A DNA stretch of 20,642 bases from a virus. Made by a program: the position numbers and the translations under genes. The DNA is taken from positions 1 through 20,642 of IMG/VR virus record IMGVR_UViG_3300035698_005466; one strand, given 5' to 3'. How positions within the stretch are numbered: the first letter of the stretch is position 1; each line of letters begins with the position of its first letter. This document shows positions 1 to 7,006 of this stretch, piece after piece. Under the pieces are notes generated by a model, which ran no database searches, had not been told where the DNA came from, and saw nothing but the letters and a program-made list of their open reading frames with translations.

Positions 1-115
1 CAAGCTGGTAGTAGTTGTTGATAGATGCCAGGTCTTAGTAAAAAAGGCAAAAGTAGATAATCTACAGCAAGAGCCGACTGGGGTGACGATTAAGGATGAG
101 AATATTCCTTTTTGA
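1..115 (+). CDS. ssb: 3' end of a probable single-stranded DNA-binding protein (partial)
   Basis: The frame is open from base 2 to the TGA at 113-115 and gives 37 residues; the start lies outside the window. The segment begins KLVVVVDRCQVLV, like the last beta-strand of an SSB OB-fold (the 'vvadrvqfL' strand). It ends in a short polar linker and the tip KDENIPF. An acidic stretch followed by Ile-Pro-Phe at the very C-terminus is the hallmark of bacterial and phage SSBs; in E. coli the tip is DDDIPF and recruits partner proteins. If correct, this protein coats single-stranded DNA during phage replication, and the replication module lies just upstream. Only the tail end is visible, so the family call rests on the tip and one strand. 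Confidence 0.65.
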   Translation, partial: KLVVVVDRCQVLVKKAKVDNLQQEPTGVTIKDENIPF

Positions 116-146
116 TGTAAGAGGGGGATAACTTTAAATTAGAGCA

Positions 147-177
147 TTGACAAACTAGAAATAATAAGATATATACT
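147..177 (+). promoter_or_regulatory. Sigma70-like promoter
   Basis: A perfect TTGACA -35 box lies at 147-152. The -10 box is either TATATA at 170-175 (17-bp spacer) or TATACT at 172-177 (19-bp spacer, 5 of 6 consensus bases). It sits in the gap between the ssb-like gene and the 49-codon gene. Transcription would start near 182-185, almost on top of the ATG at 182. It is the only strong promoter-like sequence I see in the intergenic gaps. With the terminator at 345-396 it delimits a transcript of about 210 nt. The AT-rich context raises the chance of a coincidental match. Confidence 0.6.
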
Positions 178-181
178 ATAT

Positions 182-331
182 ATGAACGTAGAAGATTCTA
201 AAGATAAAGTTTTAGAAAGATTTTTGAAAGCTCTAGAAAAGAAGATTAAGACCAAGTGTTATTGTGAGATAGTTCTGCAGATAGAGCATGGACAGCTAAG
301 ATTGTTTAGGGTCACTGAAAGTTTTAAATAG
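182..331 (+). CDS. Small 49-aa protein, YezD/DUF2292-like
   Basis: ATG at 182 to TAG at 329-331. The N-terminal third is a charged helix (KDKVLERFLKALEKKIKTK). The rest, CYCEIVLQIEHGQLRLFRVTESFK, resembles the small DUF2292 (YezD) family, with pattern 'yGevtiviqdGrivqiertek': two beta-strands around a His/Asp-Gly turn and a final charged Glu-x-x-Lys. The family's function is unknown. No Shine-Dalgarno sequence precedes the ATG, and the candidate promoter would place the mRNA 5' end at the ATG, so it could be leaderless. It lies alone between the promoter and the intrinsic terminator, outside the ssb and terminase transcription blocks. The frame is short and the homology is judged by eye, so it could also be a chance frame inside an untranslated leader RNA. 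Confidence 0.5.
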   Translation: MNVEDSKDKVLERFLKALEKKIKTKCYCEIVLQIEHGQLRLFRVTESFK

Positions 332-344
332 GTAGTTAAGCACT

Positions 345-396
345 AACGCCAGTATTTGATAAGCATTGCGCTTGTTGGGTATTGGCGTTTTTTTTT
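345..396 (+). terminator. Strong intrinsic (Rho-independent) terminator
   Basis: Bases 345-364 pair with 370-389 without a mismatch or bulge, giving a 20-bp stem around a 5-base loop (ATTGC, 365-369). The outer AACGCCA/TGGCGTT arm (345-351 with 383-389) and inner AAGC/GCTT arm (361-364 with 370-373) are all Watson-Crick. The middle nine pairs include six G-U wobbles, so the full stem forms only in RNA made from the + strand. An uninterrupted T run (388-396) follows directly. It ends the transcript carrying the 49-codon gene and sits just before the small terminase, so the late operon needs either read-through or a promoter I have not recognised. Confidence 0.85.
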
Positions 397-419
397 GTTT
401 AAAGGGGCAAAAAAGCAAT

Positions 420-424
420 GGAGG
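420..424 (+). promoter_or_regulatory. Ribosome binding site that sets the small terminase start
   Basis: GGAGG at 420-424 is 8 bases before the ATG at 433. It lies inside the longest open frame, which begins at ATG 418. The AAAGGGG at 401-407 is a weaker, more distant site for ATG 418, and ATG 427 is only 2 bases from the GGAGG. The 433 start gives METGRPLKF, matching the usual short Gly-Arg-Pro opening of small terminases. Confidence 0.7.
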
Positions 425-432
425 CGATGAAA

Positions 433-879
433 ATGGAAACTGGTAGACCTCTTAAGTTTTCTTCCGTGGAAGAGTTACAAGTTAAAATAGATAACTATTT
501 CGTTGATTGTGATGCCGATATTATAAAAACAGTATTGAATAAGAATAGCGAAATTATTGCCACAGTTTCCAGACCATATACAATTACAGGTCTTGCAGAA
601 TATCTTAAAACAAACCGTCAAACCCTTATAAATTACGAAGAAAAAGCCGAATTTTTTGACACAATAAAAAATGCTAAGGCAAAAATAGAGGCAGCATACG
701 AAGAAAGAGCGCTTATAGGCACTTCAAATCCTGCCGTTTCTATTTTTACCTTAAAAAACAATTTTGGGTGGAAAGATAAAACTGAAACAGATATAACATC
801 GCAAGGCGGCAAGATAGAAAGCCATACAACTATTACCTTAGAAATAGAAGAAAGGTTGAAAAGAATGGATAAGAAATGA
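433..879 (+). CDS. terS: Terminase small subunit
   Basis: This 148-aa protein is the probable DNA-recognition subunit of the packaging motor; it binds the packaging site and presents DNA to the large subunit. It opens METGRPLKFSS, the Gly-Arg-Pro-x-Lys/Tyr opening common in small terminases. A helix-turn-helix-like segment follows in the middle (TITGLAEYLKTNRQTLINYE). Next comes a helical stretch rich in Lys, Glu and Ala, then NPAVSIFTLKNNFGWKDKTE, a motif typical of gp3-like packaging proteins. The end is charged. I start it at 433 because GGAGG at 420-424 is well spaced for it; ATG 418 would add five residues. The stop overlaps the large terminase start (ATGA), which points to coupled translation. 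Confidence 0.85.
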   Translation: METGRPLKFSSVEELQVKIDNYFVDCDADIIKTVLNKNSEIIATVSRPYTITGLAEYLKTNRQTLINYEEKAEFFDTIKNAKAKIEAAYEERALIGTSNPAVSIFTLKNNFGWKDKTETDITSQGGKIESHTTITLEIEERLKRMDKK

Positions 880-2381
880 GTGTGTGTAGCGGAAGAACTC
901 GTATTCAAAGTAATGATCTTTATCGAGAAATATTAAAAGACAAAGACATTAAACAGATAAAGCGTCTTTGTCGTGAAGATTTGTTTTTTCTTCTTACAGT
1001 AGCACTGAAAAGAAGAGATGTTGACAGGGACTGGCTGTATGAAAGGTGTAGAGAGGTAGAAAGCGAGCCAAACGGATACTTGGATTTATGGGCTAGAGAA
1101 TATTATAAAAGCACAATAATTACTTTTGCAAAGACAATACAGGATATTCTAATAAATCCAGATATTACAGTAGGCATATTCTCGCACACAAGACCTATTG
1201 CAAAGGCATTTTTAGAACAGATTAAAAGGGAGCTAGAAACTAACGAGTTTTTACAAGGTCTTTTCTCAAATGTTTTATATAGAGAACCGTTTAAAGAGGC
1301 GCTCAAATGGTCTGTAGATACGGGAATAATAGTGAAGAGAGAGACTAACCCAAAAGAATGCACGGTTGAGGCACATGGGTTAGTAGACGGACAACCAGTT
1401 AGTAAACATTTTAGTTTGCTGGTTTACGATGATGTGGTTACATTAGGAAGTGTGAATACTCCCGACCAGATTGCGAAAACCACGGAGGCTCTTGCTCTTT
1501 CTTATAATTTAGGTGCTGATGGCGGACAAAGAAGGTTTATTGGTACTAGGTATCATTACAACGATACCTATAGAGAAATAATAGAGCGAGAAACAGTTAA
1601 GGTTAGAAAATACCCAGCTACAGAAGATGGGACAATAAGCGGAAAGCCTGTTTTATTAAGCAGGAAAGAGTTAGATAAAAAGCGGAGAGATATGGGGCCG
1701 CATGTCTTTTCTGCTCAAATGTTGCAAGATCCTTCTGCTGATAGGGCAATGGGGTTCAGAGAAGAATGGTTGAGATATTACGATGATATAAAAGCTGATA
1801 ATCTTTGGAACTATTACATTATTGTTGATCCAGCAGGAGAAAAGAAAAAGACTAATGATTATACGGTCATAGAGGTAATTGCTACTGCAGGAGATAATAA
1901 CTATTACCTTGTAGACGCTATAAGAGACAGGTTAAACTTGATTGAAAGGACAAATAAGCTCTTTGAATTTGTAAGAAAATATAAACCTATAAAAGTTGGT
2001 TACGAAAAATATGGATTGCAAAGCGATATTGAGCATATTAAATATGTTCAAGAACAAATCAATTTTAGGTTTGAAATCTTAGCCTTAGGGGGCAATATCC
2101 TTTCGAAAAAGGATAGAATCAAAGGATTGGTTCCGCCTTTCTATAATAAACGAATAAGGTTGCCTCATCAGTTGATATATGTAGATTATGAGGGAAGGCC
2201 TAAAGATTTTATCAAACAGTTTATGGATGATGAGTATAAAGCATTCCCGGTATGTGTACATGACGATATGTTAGATTGTATGGCAAGGATAACAGATCCT
2301 GCCTTTGGGGTGGAATTCCCTAATGAACACGAAGATAATCAGAGCTATGAGATGGAAAGTGATTATGATGTCTTAGCTTAA
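876..2381 (+). CDS. terL: Terminase large subunit (packaging ATPase and nuclease)
   Basis: This 501-aa motor cuts concatemeric DNA and drives it into the prohead by ATP hydrolysis. In order I see a helical N-terminus (1-65), a Walker A-like AREYYKST (73-80, Lys78), a Walker B LLVYDD (181-186, Asp185 and Asp186), and a GTRYHYND motif near the end of the ATPase. The RNase H-type nuclease half starts with IIVDPAG (Asp318) and ends with HDDMLD (462-467), supplying the metal-binding Asp residues. The Walker A lacks the usual glycines, a deviation I associate with BPP-1-like terminases. Length is normal for the family. No clear Shine-Dalgarno sequence precedes ATG 876; the 4-bp overlap with the small subunit suggests coupling. 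Confidence 0.95.
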   Translation: MSVCSGRTRIQSNDLYREILKDKDIKQIKRLCREDLFFLLTVALKRRDVDRDWLYERCREVESEPNGYLDLWAREYYKSTIITFAKTIQDILINPDITVGIFSHTRPIAKAFLEQIKRELETNEFLQGLFSNVLYREPFKEALKWSVDTGIIVKRETNPKECTVEAHGLVDGQPVSKHFSLLVYDDVVTLGSVNTPDQIAKTTEALALSYNLGADGGQRRFIGTRYHYNDTYREIIERETVKVRKYPATEDGTISGKPVLLSRKELDKKRRDMGPHVFSAQMLQDPSADRAMGFREEWLRYYDDIKADNLWNYYIIVDPAGEKKKTNDYTVIEVIATAGDNNYYLVDAIRDRLNLIERTNKLFEFVRKYKPIKVGYEKYGLQSDIEHIKYVQEQINFRFEILALGGNILSKKDRIKGLVPPFYNKRIRLPHQLIYVDYEGRPKDFIKQFMDDEYKAFPVCVHDDMLDCMARITDPAFGVEFPNEHEDNQSYEMESDYDVLA

Positions 2382-2401
2382 AAAAATTAAGGAGTCTTAT
2401 T

Positions 2402-2686
2402 ATGGCAGCAGCTCTAGGGCCAGTACTAGGTGGGTTAGCAGGTGCAGGACTTGCAGCAAATTTGTTTTCTAAGAAAAAAGATGATGATGATAAGACAAAA
2501 GTGACAGCAGTGACACCAGTTAAGCCCCCTACAACCGAAGAAAGAGCTCAAGGAATAACAGATGCAGCGAAAGAGGCACAGTTGAAAAAGAAAGCTAGAA
2601 AGGGTTTTAGTTCAACAATTTTGACTAGTCCTCTAGGAGTAGAACAGGCTAGTAGAACTAACTTGAAAAGCTTGTTGGGAGAATAA
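2402..2686 (+). CDS. Conserved-looking small phage protein between terminase and portal (unknown function)
   Basis: A 94-aa protein with AAGGAG (2389-2394) seven bases before its ATG. Residues 1-23 are almost all Ala, Gly, Leu and Val and could insert in a membrane or pack as a glycine-zipper helix. A Lys/Asp block (SKKKDDDDK) follows, then a Pro/Thr linker and a Lys-rich helix. The end, RKGFSSTILTSPLGVEQASRTNLKSLLGE, carries a 'G-x-x-STIL-T-x-x-x-G' pattern with a closing Leu-Leu-Gly. I associate that ending with small proteins at this position in other podoviruses. Its place suggests a virion or assembly role, but nothing in the sequence proves it. I give no function. Confidence 0.7.
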   Translation: MAAALGPVLGGLAGAGLAANLFSKKKDDDDKTKVTAVTPVKPPTTEERAQGITDAAKEAQLKKKARKGFSSTILTSPLGVEQASRTNLKSLLGE

Positions 2687-2689
2687 TCA

Positions 2690-4348
2690 ATGGCGAAAAG
2701 AACCAAAGATAGTTATAAGAAACGCTTAAGTTCTTTAGAAAATGGAAGTAATACCTTTAGAGCTCACTGGTTAGAGCTTTCTGAGTATTTACTGCCATAT
2801 AATGGTCTTTATTTATCAAATACAAACCAGAATACTTATAATAGAGGCGAAAAAAAGGGTAAGAAAATCATTAATGGAATGCCTACAGAAGCACTTAAGA
2901 CTCTTGCTAGTGGCTTGTTTAGTGGGCTTACACCTTCTAGTAGTCCTTGGTTTATGATGACAATTGATGATGAGGACACAAAAGAGTTAGAAGCGGTAAA
3001 GGTTTGGTTGCATAATGTTAGGAATATAATGCTAGGAGCCTTAACCCAGTCTAATTTTTATGATGTTATTGCTGGGGTATATAATGAAATAGGTGGTTTT
3101 GGAACATCTGCAATGATACTAGAAGAAGATTTTGACAATATATTAAGATTTCGTCAGTTCACAATAGGTTCTTATTATCTAGCTAACGATAAGAATAATA
3201 GGGCTAATGTATTATACCGGAAATTCACAATGACCGCTCAACAGATGGTAGAAGAATTTGGTGTTGAGAATGTAACTGATAGTGTTAAACAGACTGCCGA
3301 AAACAATGATCTAGAGACCTCATTTGGAATAGTGCATTGTATACAACCTAATACGCAGCCTGATAAATTCAAGGACTTTGAATATGAGTCTATTTATTTT
3401 CAAGAAGGGGCGATGGATCCAGAGTTTCTTCGTGAATCTGGATATACAACAAAACCTTTTGCTGTTGCAAGATGGGATATAATAGGCGATGGAGTATATG
3501 GTGACAATTGCCCAGGGATGATGGCACTGGGTGATATTAAGATGTTGCAGAAAATGGAGAAAGACAAGTTGCAAGGCTTGGATAAAGCAGTTAGACCTCC
3601 AATGAATGCACCTTCGTCTCTTAAGAATAGACCGAAATCTACAGTCTCTGGGGCGGTAACCTATGTGGACAGTGTTGCGACAGGGCAACAAGGCTTTACC
3701 CCTACTTATCTAGTTAATCTAGACTACCAAAACATTGCGTTTGAACTAGATCGAGTAGAGTCTAGGATCAAGAAGTTCTTTTTTAATGAGTTATTTTTCA
3801 CTGTTTCAAGCCAAACTAAAAGCATGACAGCTACTGAGGTAGTTCGTAGACATGAAGAAAGGGTTATGATCTTTGGGGCAGTTCTAGAAAGATTACAGTC
3901 AGAGTTGTTTGATGATACGCTAAGCAGGGTTTATTCTATACTGGATAATTTAGGTATGATCCCTGAGCCACCGCAGGAAATTATTGACAAACCTCTTGAG
4001 ATTCGCTATATTTCTCAGCTTGCTCAATCACAGAAAGCAATACAAACAACATCTCTAGAGCAGATAACTGGGTTCGTGAGTAACATTGCAACCCTTAATC
4101 CAAGCTCACTAGATAAGATAGATTTTGATGAAATAGTTGATCAGTATAGCGAAATGGTTGGAGTGCAGCCTAAGGTAATTAGGACAGATGACGAAGTGGC
4201 CGTAATTAGAGAAGATCGAGCAAAACAACAACAGGCTGCTCAGATGGTGCAGGCAGGCAAGGAACTAGCTGATACATCTAAAACATTATCAGACACTAAA
4301 ATGAATACAGATAGCGCATTAGATGGGCTTGTAGGAGATCAGGCATGA
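2690..4348 (+). CDS. Portal protein (T7 gp8-type head-tail connector)
   Basis: This 552-aa protein is the probable dodecameric ring at one head vertex through which DNA enters and leaves; it docks the terminase outside and the core proteins inside. The N-terminal part (SLENGSNTFRAHWLELSEYLLPYNG, then MPTEALKTLASGLFSGLTPSSSPWF) matches the head-tail connector family of T7-like phages (PF12236). Further on are GGFGTSAMILEE and the wing/stem motif SMTATEVVRRHEER (378-391), followed by an LGMIPEPP turn that is very typical of this family. The C-terminal 60 residues are Gln/Lys-rich and helical, like a barrel. GGGAG lies 8 bases before ATG 2690. The stop overlaps the next start by 4 bp. Confidence 0.95.
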   Translation: MAKRTKDSYKKRLSSLENGSNTFRAHWLELSEYLLPYNGLYLSNTNQNTYNRGEKKGKKIINGMPTEALKTLASGLFSGLTPSSSPWFMMTIDDEDTKELEAVKVWLHNVRNIMLGALTQSNFYDVIAGVYNEIGGFGTSAMILEEDFDNILRFRQFTIGSYYLANDKNNRANVLYRKFTMTAQQMVEEFGVENVTDSVKQTAENNDLETSFGIVHCIQPNTQPDKFKDFEYESIYFQEGAMDPEFLRESGYTTKPFAVARWDIIGDGVYGDNCPGMMALGDIKMLQKMEKDKLQGLDKAVRPPMNAPSSLKNRPKSTVSGAVTYVDSVATGQQGFTPTYLVNLDYQNIAFELDRVESRIKKFFFNELFFTVSSQTKSMTATEVVRRHEERVMIFGAVLERLQSELFDDTLSRVYSILDNLGMIPEPPQEIIDKPLEIRYISQLAQSQKAIQTTSLEQITGFVSNIATLNPSSLDKIDFDEIVDQYSEMVGVQPKVIRTDDEVAVIREDRAKQQQAAQMVQAGKELADTSKTLSDTKMNTDSALDGLVGDQA

Positions 4349-4677
4349 GCAAGAACAATATTACAGATGAGAAAATATTAGAAGAAATGGAACAAGATGA
4401 GAAGCTGCAAAGATCGCAACAGTTGGCAGATTTGAAAAAGATACTAGATACAGAAGAAGGGCTAAGGTTTTATGTAGACCTCTTTGATAAGTCGTATTTG
4501 TTGAAAAGTACATTTACAGGTAATTCTACTGGATTCTTTTTAGAAGGCCATAGAAATTTAAGTTTAGTAACATTATCAGATATATGTAGGATTTCTCCAG
4601 AAAAAGTGGGGGAGATAATGATTCGATTATTAAAAAAATATAACGAAGAGGAGGATAGAGAAAATGGTAGAAAATGA
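4345..4677 (+). CDS. Bbp19-like small phage protein
   Basis: A 110-aa protein with AGGAG (4333-4337) seven bases before an ATG that overlaps the portal stop. The core reads DLKKILDTEEGLRFYVDLFDKS, then a Ser/Thr-rich loop and GFFLEGHRNLSLVTL, ending with PEKVGEIMIRLLKKY. This matches the pattern of the Bbp19 family from Bordetella phage BPP-1 and relatives ('t..Gr.vl..l...', then 'f.eGrRnvgl.l...'). The family's function is not known. It usually sits between the portal and scaffold genes, as here, which suggests a head-assembly role. The first 25 residues are acidic and probably helical. Confidence 0.75.
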   Translation: MSKNNITDEKILEEMEQDEKLQRSQQLADLKKILDTEEGLRFYVDLFDKSYLLKSTFTGNSTGFFLEGHRNLSLVTLSDICRISPEKVGEIMIRLLKKYNEEEDRENGRK

Positions 4678-5320
4678 AAATATTACCCAAGCTAACACTA
4701 ATGGCGATGTTGACACAGACGCCACTACAGAGACCCCTAGTACAGAGACCGAGGGATCGCCGAAAGTTCCTGATCCGGTTGAAGCTGGACTAGACAAAAC
4801 TTTGTTAAGTGAAAAAGAAGGTGATCCCAAAGAACCTAAAACAGACGAGCCGAAAGATCCTATAGTTTATGAGGATTTTTCATTTCCAGAAAACATTGAG
4901 ATAAATAATGATTTGATGGAAAAGTTTAAGGGTTTGGCTCAAGATTCAAGCCTCTCACAGGAAAAGGCTCAAGCACTTTTGGACTTATCAATTGAAAACG
5001 GTCAAAAGGTTTTAGCTGACCAACAGGCTGAATTCATGAAAGTAAGACAAGATTGGCAGAAATCTATTAAAGAAGATCCTGATTTTGGTGGGAAGAACTT
5101 CAGTGAAACCATAGTTAGAGCAAAAAGAGTTCTCAATAATTATGGAAGCCCTGAATTGAAAGAAATGTTAGATACCTCTGGGTTAGGCGATAATCCAGAA
5201 GTGATTAAAATGTTTGTGAAGATCGATAAAGTTTTAGGCGACGACACATCAGTGACCGGTCAAGCAGGATCAACTTTATCAACTGCACAGAAAATTTATG
5301 ACAAAAGTAAACATAATTAA
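4664..5320 (+). CDS. Probable capsid scaffolding protein
   Basis: This 218-aa protein probably templates capsid shell assembly and leaves before or during packaging. Residues 1-70 are Glu, Asp, Thr and Pro-rich with a repeated Asp-Pro-Lys-Glu-Pro-like pattern and look disordered. The next part, YEDFSFPENIEINNDLMEKF, followed by LAQDSSLSQEKAQALLDL, is typical of scaffold-like proteins placed just before the capsid gene in podoviruses. The last third is helical and charged (ILE-type repeats are absent), ending in Lys-Ser-Lys-His-Asn; a basic tail is often the capsid-binding part of scaffolds. AGAGGAGG (4647-4654) is nine bases before the ATG, and the gene overlaps its predecessor by 14 bp. The call rests on position plus composition. 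Confidence 0.75.
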   Translation: MVENENITQANTNGDVDTDATTETPSTETEGSPKVPDPVEAGLDKTLLSEKEGDPKEPKTDEPKDPIVYEDFSFPENIEINNDLMEKFKGLAQDSSLSQEKAQALLDLSIENGQKVLADQQAEFMKVRQDWQKSIKEDPDFGGKNFSETIVRAKRVLNNYGSPELKEMLDTSGLGDNPEVIKMFVKIDKVLGDDTSVTGQAGSTLSTAQKIYDKSKHN

Positions 5321-5335
5321 AGGGAGGAATAAATA

Positions 5336-6328
5336 ATGTCAACAATAGGAACAGGCAATTTAAATTTAGCGGATTACGGAAAAAGATTAGACCCAGATGG
5401 GAAAATAGCATCTATCACAGAACTTTTAAGTGAAACCAATCCTATTTTACAGGATATGGCGTGGATAGAAGGGAATCTTCCAACAGGACACAGAACAACA
5501 GTCAGGACAGGTTTACCAACTGTAGCTTGGAGACTATTGAACTATGGTGTTGCATCTAGCAAATCTAGAACTATGCCAGTTACAGATACAATAGGGATGC
5601 TGGAATCGTATGGAAAGGTTGATAAGGACTTGGCTTTGCTTAATGGCAATACTGCAGAGTTTAGATTATCAGAGGATCGACCATTCATAGAATCTATGAA
5701 CCAGACAATGAGTTCTACTATATTCTATGGTAATACTGCATCAAATCCAGAGCGATTTTTAGGTTTAGCACCTAGATATTCTTCTCTTAGTGCTGATAAT
5801 GCAGGAAACATTATTAATGGTGCAGGTGCAGGAGACACAAATGCTTCTATTTGGCTTGTAGGGTGGGGTAATAATACTTGTCATGGAATATTCCCTAAAG
5901 GTTCTAAGGCCGGGCTAATGGCTGAGGATTTAGGACAGGATACTCTAACTGATGCTGCAGGTGGAGAATTTCAAGGTTTTAGAACACATTATCAATGGAA
6001 GGCTGGGCTAGCGCTTAGAGATTGGAGATATGTGGTTAGAATTGCGAATATAGATGTTGCACTACTTAAGAAAGACGCTGCGTCTGGTGCTGATCTTGTA
6101 GACTTAATGCAGCAGGCGATGGAAACAATTCAAGATATGAATTTGGGTAAGCCAATTTTTTATATGAATAGAACATTGCGTTCATTCTTAAGAAGACAGG
6201 TAGCCAACAGAGGCAATGTAAACTTTATCTTTGAAAATGTAGCTGGAAAAATGGTTGATAAGTTTGATGGAATACCTGTAAGAATGTCGGATAGTCTATT
6301 AAGCACAGAAGCAACAGTAGTAGCTTAG
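5336..6328 (+). CDS. Major capsid protein (BPP-1/Bbp17-like)
   Basis: This 330-aa protein probably forms the icosahedral shell. It follows the scaffold and has AGGGAGG (5321-5327) eight bases before its ATG, a strong site fitting a highly made protein. Notable stretches are LNLADYGKRLDPDGKIASITELLSETNPIL, then GNLPTGHRTTVRTGLPTVAWRLLNYG (an N-arm and E-loop-like region), FYGNTASNPERFLGLAPRY, and DLVDLMQQAMETIQDMNLGKPIFYMNRTLRSFLRRQV (spine helix and P-domain-like). It ends in VDKFDGIPVRMSDSLL. This pattern matches the capsid family of BPP-1-like podoviruses, which has the HK97 fold. There is no sign of an N-terminal protease-cleaved delta domain. Confidence is high from position and motifs. 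Confidence 0.9.
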   Translation: MSTIGTGNLNLADYGKRLDPDGKIASITELLSETNPILQDMAWIEGNLPTGHRTTVRTGLPTVAWRLLNYGVASSKSRTMPVTDTIGMLESYGKVDKDLALLNGNTAEFRLSEDRPFIESMNQTMSSTIFYGNTASNPERFLGLAPRYSSLSADNAGNIINGAGAGDTNASIWLVGWGNNTCHGIFPKGSKAGLMAEDLGQDTLTDAAGGEFQGFRTHYQWKAGLALRDWRYVVRIANIDVALLKKDAASGADLVDLMQQAMETIQDMNLGKPIFYMNRTLRSFLRRQVANRGNVNFIFENVAGKMVDKFDGIPVRMSDSLLSTEATVVA

Positions 6329-6358
6329 TTTAATTTTAAATTATTTAGGAGGATTAGG

Positions 6359-6775
6359 ATGTATTTAGATAAGCAAACTTTATTTTCAGATGATCAGGCA
6401 ATCACCGCAACGGCGACTTCCACAAATGTTATCGATCTTGGAGCCATAGGAATTGCAAAGGGCGATGTGAAAGAAATAGATGTATGGGTTCAGGTAACTA
6501 AGGCCTTTGGTTCAGGGGATACTGATGGTACTTTGGTGGTTTCGTTAAGAACAGATAGTGACGCTGTTATTGGTACAGGTGGCGTAGTATTGCACCAGAC
6601 TGCTGCTATTGTAGAGGCTGATTTAGTGGCTGGGTATCAATTTTCTTTAGGAACTATCCCAGTTAACGCAGAAGAATTTCTAGACCTGAACTTTACTGTT
6701 GCAGGATCTGGCGACTTCACTGCTGGTAATATTACAGCAGGATTAGTTCTAGATCGACAGACTAATAACGCTTAA
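6359..6775 (+). CDS. Capsid cement (decoration) protein, Bbp16-like
   Basis: This 138-aa protein starts MYLDKQTLFSDDQAITATAT followed by STNVIDLGAIG. That opening is characteristic of the Bbp16 family, the jelly-roll cement protein that sits on the BPP-1 capsid and stabilises it. The rest is beta-rich with few charges (VSLRTDSDAVIGTGGVVLHQ, FSLGTIPVNAEEFLDLNF). AGGAGG (6347-6352) lies six bases before the ATG. It follows the capsid gene directly, as expected for a protein made in similar amounts. It lacks cysteine and any transmembrane segment. The assignment comes from the N-terminal motif and from synteny. Confidence 0.85.
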   Translation: MYLDKQTLFSDDQAITATATSTNVIDLGAIGIAKGDVKEIDVWVQVTKAFGSGDTDGTLVVSLRTDSDAVIGTGGVVLHQTAAIVEADLVAGYQFSLGTIPVNAEEFLDLNFTVAGSGDFTAGNITAGLVLDRQTNNA

Positions 6776-6786
6776 AGGAGAGTTGG

Positions 6787-6996
6787 ATGAGTAAATACAA
6801 ATGTGTAACAATGTGTCAATATCCGGCGGAAGGAAGAGTTTATGAGGTTGGGGAAACAGTAGATTTTAATGCTAAAGATGTCCCTGTCCACTTTAAACTA
6901 TTAAACGCTAAGACTAAGAAGGAAGAGCCGGAAATATTGCATCCAGAAGGAATAGAAGAAGTGAAAGAAGAGAAAAGGAAAGAGAACAAGAAATAA
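6787..6996 (+). CDS. Small 69-aa protein of unknown function
   Basis: The ATG is six bases after AAGGAG (6775-6780), which overlaps the previous stop, so it is almost certainly translated. Residues 1-40 look like a small beta fold: YKCVTMCQYPAEGRVYEVGETVDF then VPVHFKLL, with a Cys-x-x-x-Cys pair and a Gly-Arg-x-Tyr-x-x-Gly-Glu turn. The last 25 residues are a highly charged Lys/Glu tail. I recall short proteins of this shape near the capsid genes of podoviruses, but their role is unknown. It is the last gene before the gap with the hairpin. Confidence 0.7.
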   Translation: MSKYKCVTMCQYPAEGRVYEVGETVDFNAKDVPVHFKLLNAKTKKEEPEILHPEGIEEVKEEKRKENKK

Positions 6997-7006
6997 ATGA
7001 TCTGTA

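Noticed and set aside
418-432. Small terminase start at ATG 418 or ATG 427
   Set aside because: GGAGG at 420-424 lies downstream of 418, is too near 427, and fits ATG 433.
3320-3691. Open frame of 123 codons on the - strand
   Set aside because: It lies wholly inside the portal gene, has no recognisable domain and an odd composition; it is an antisense shadow.
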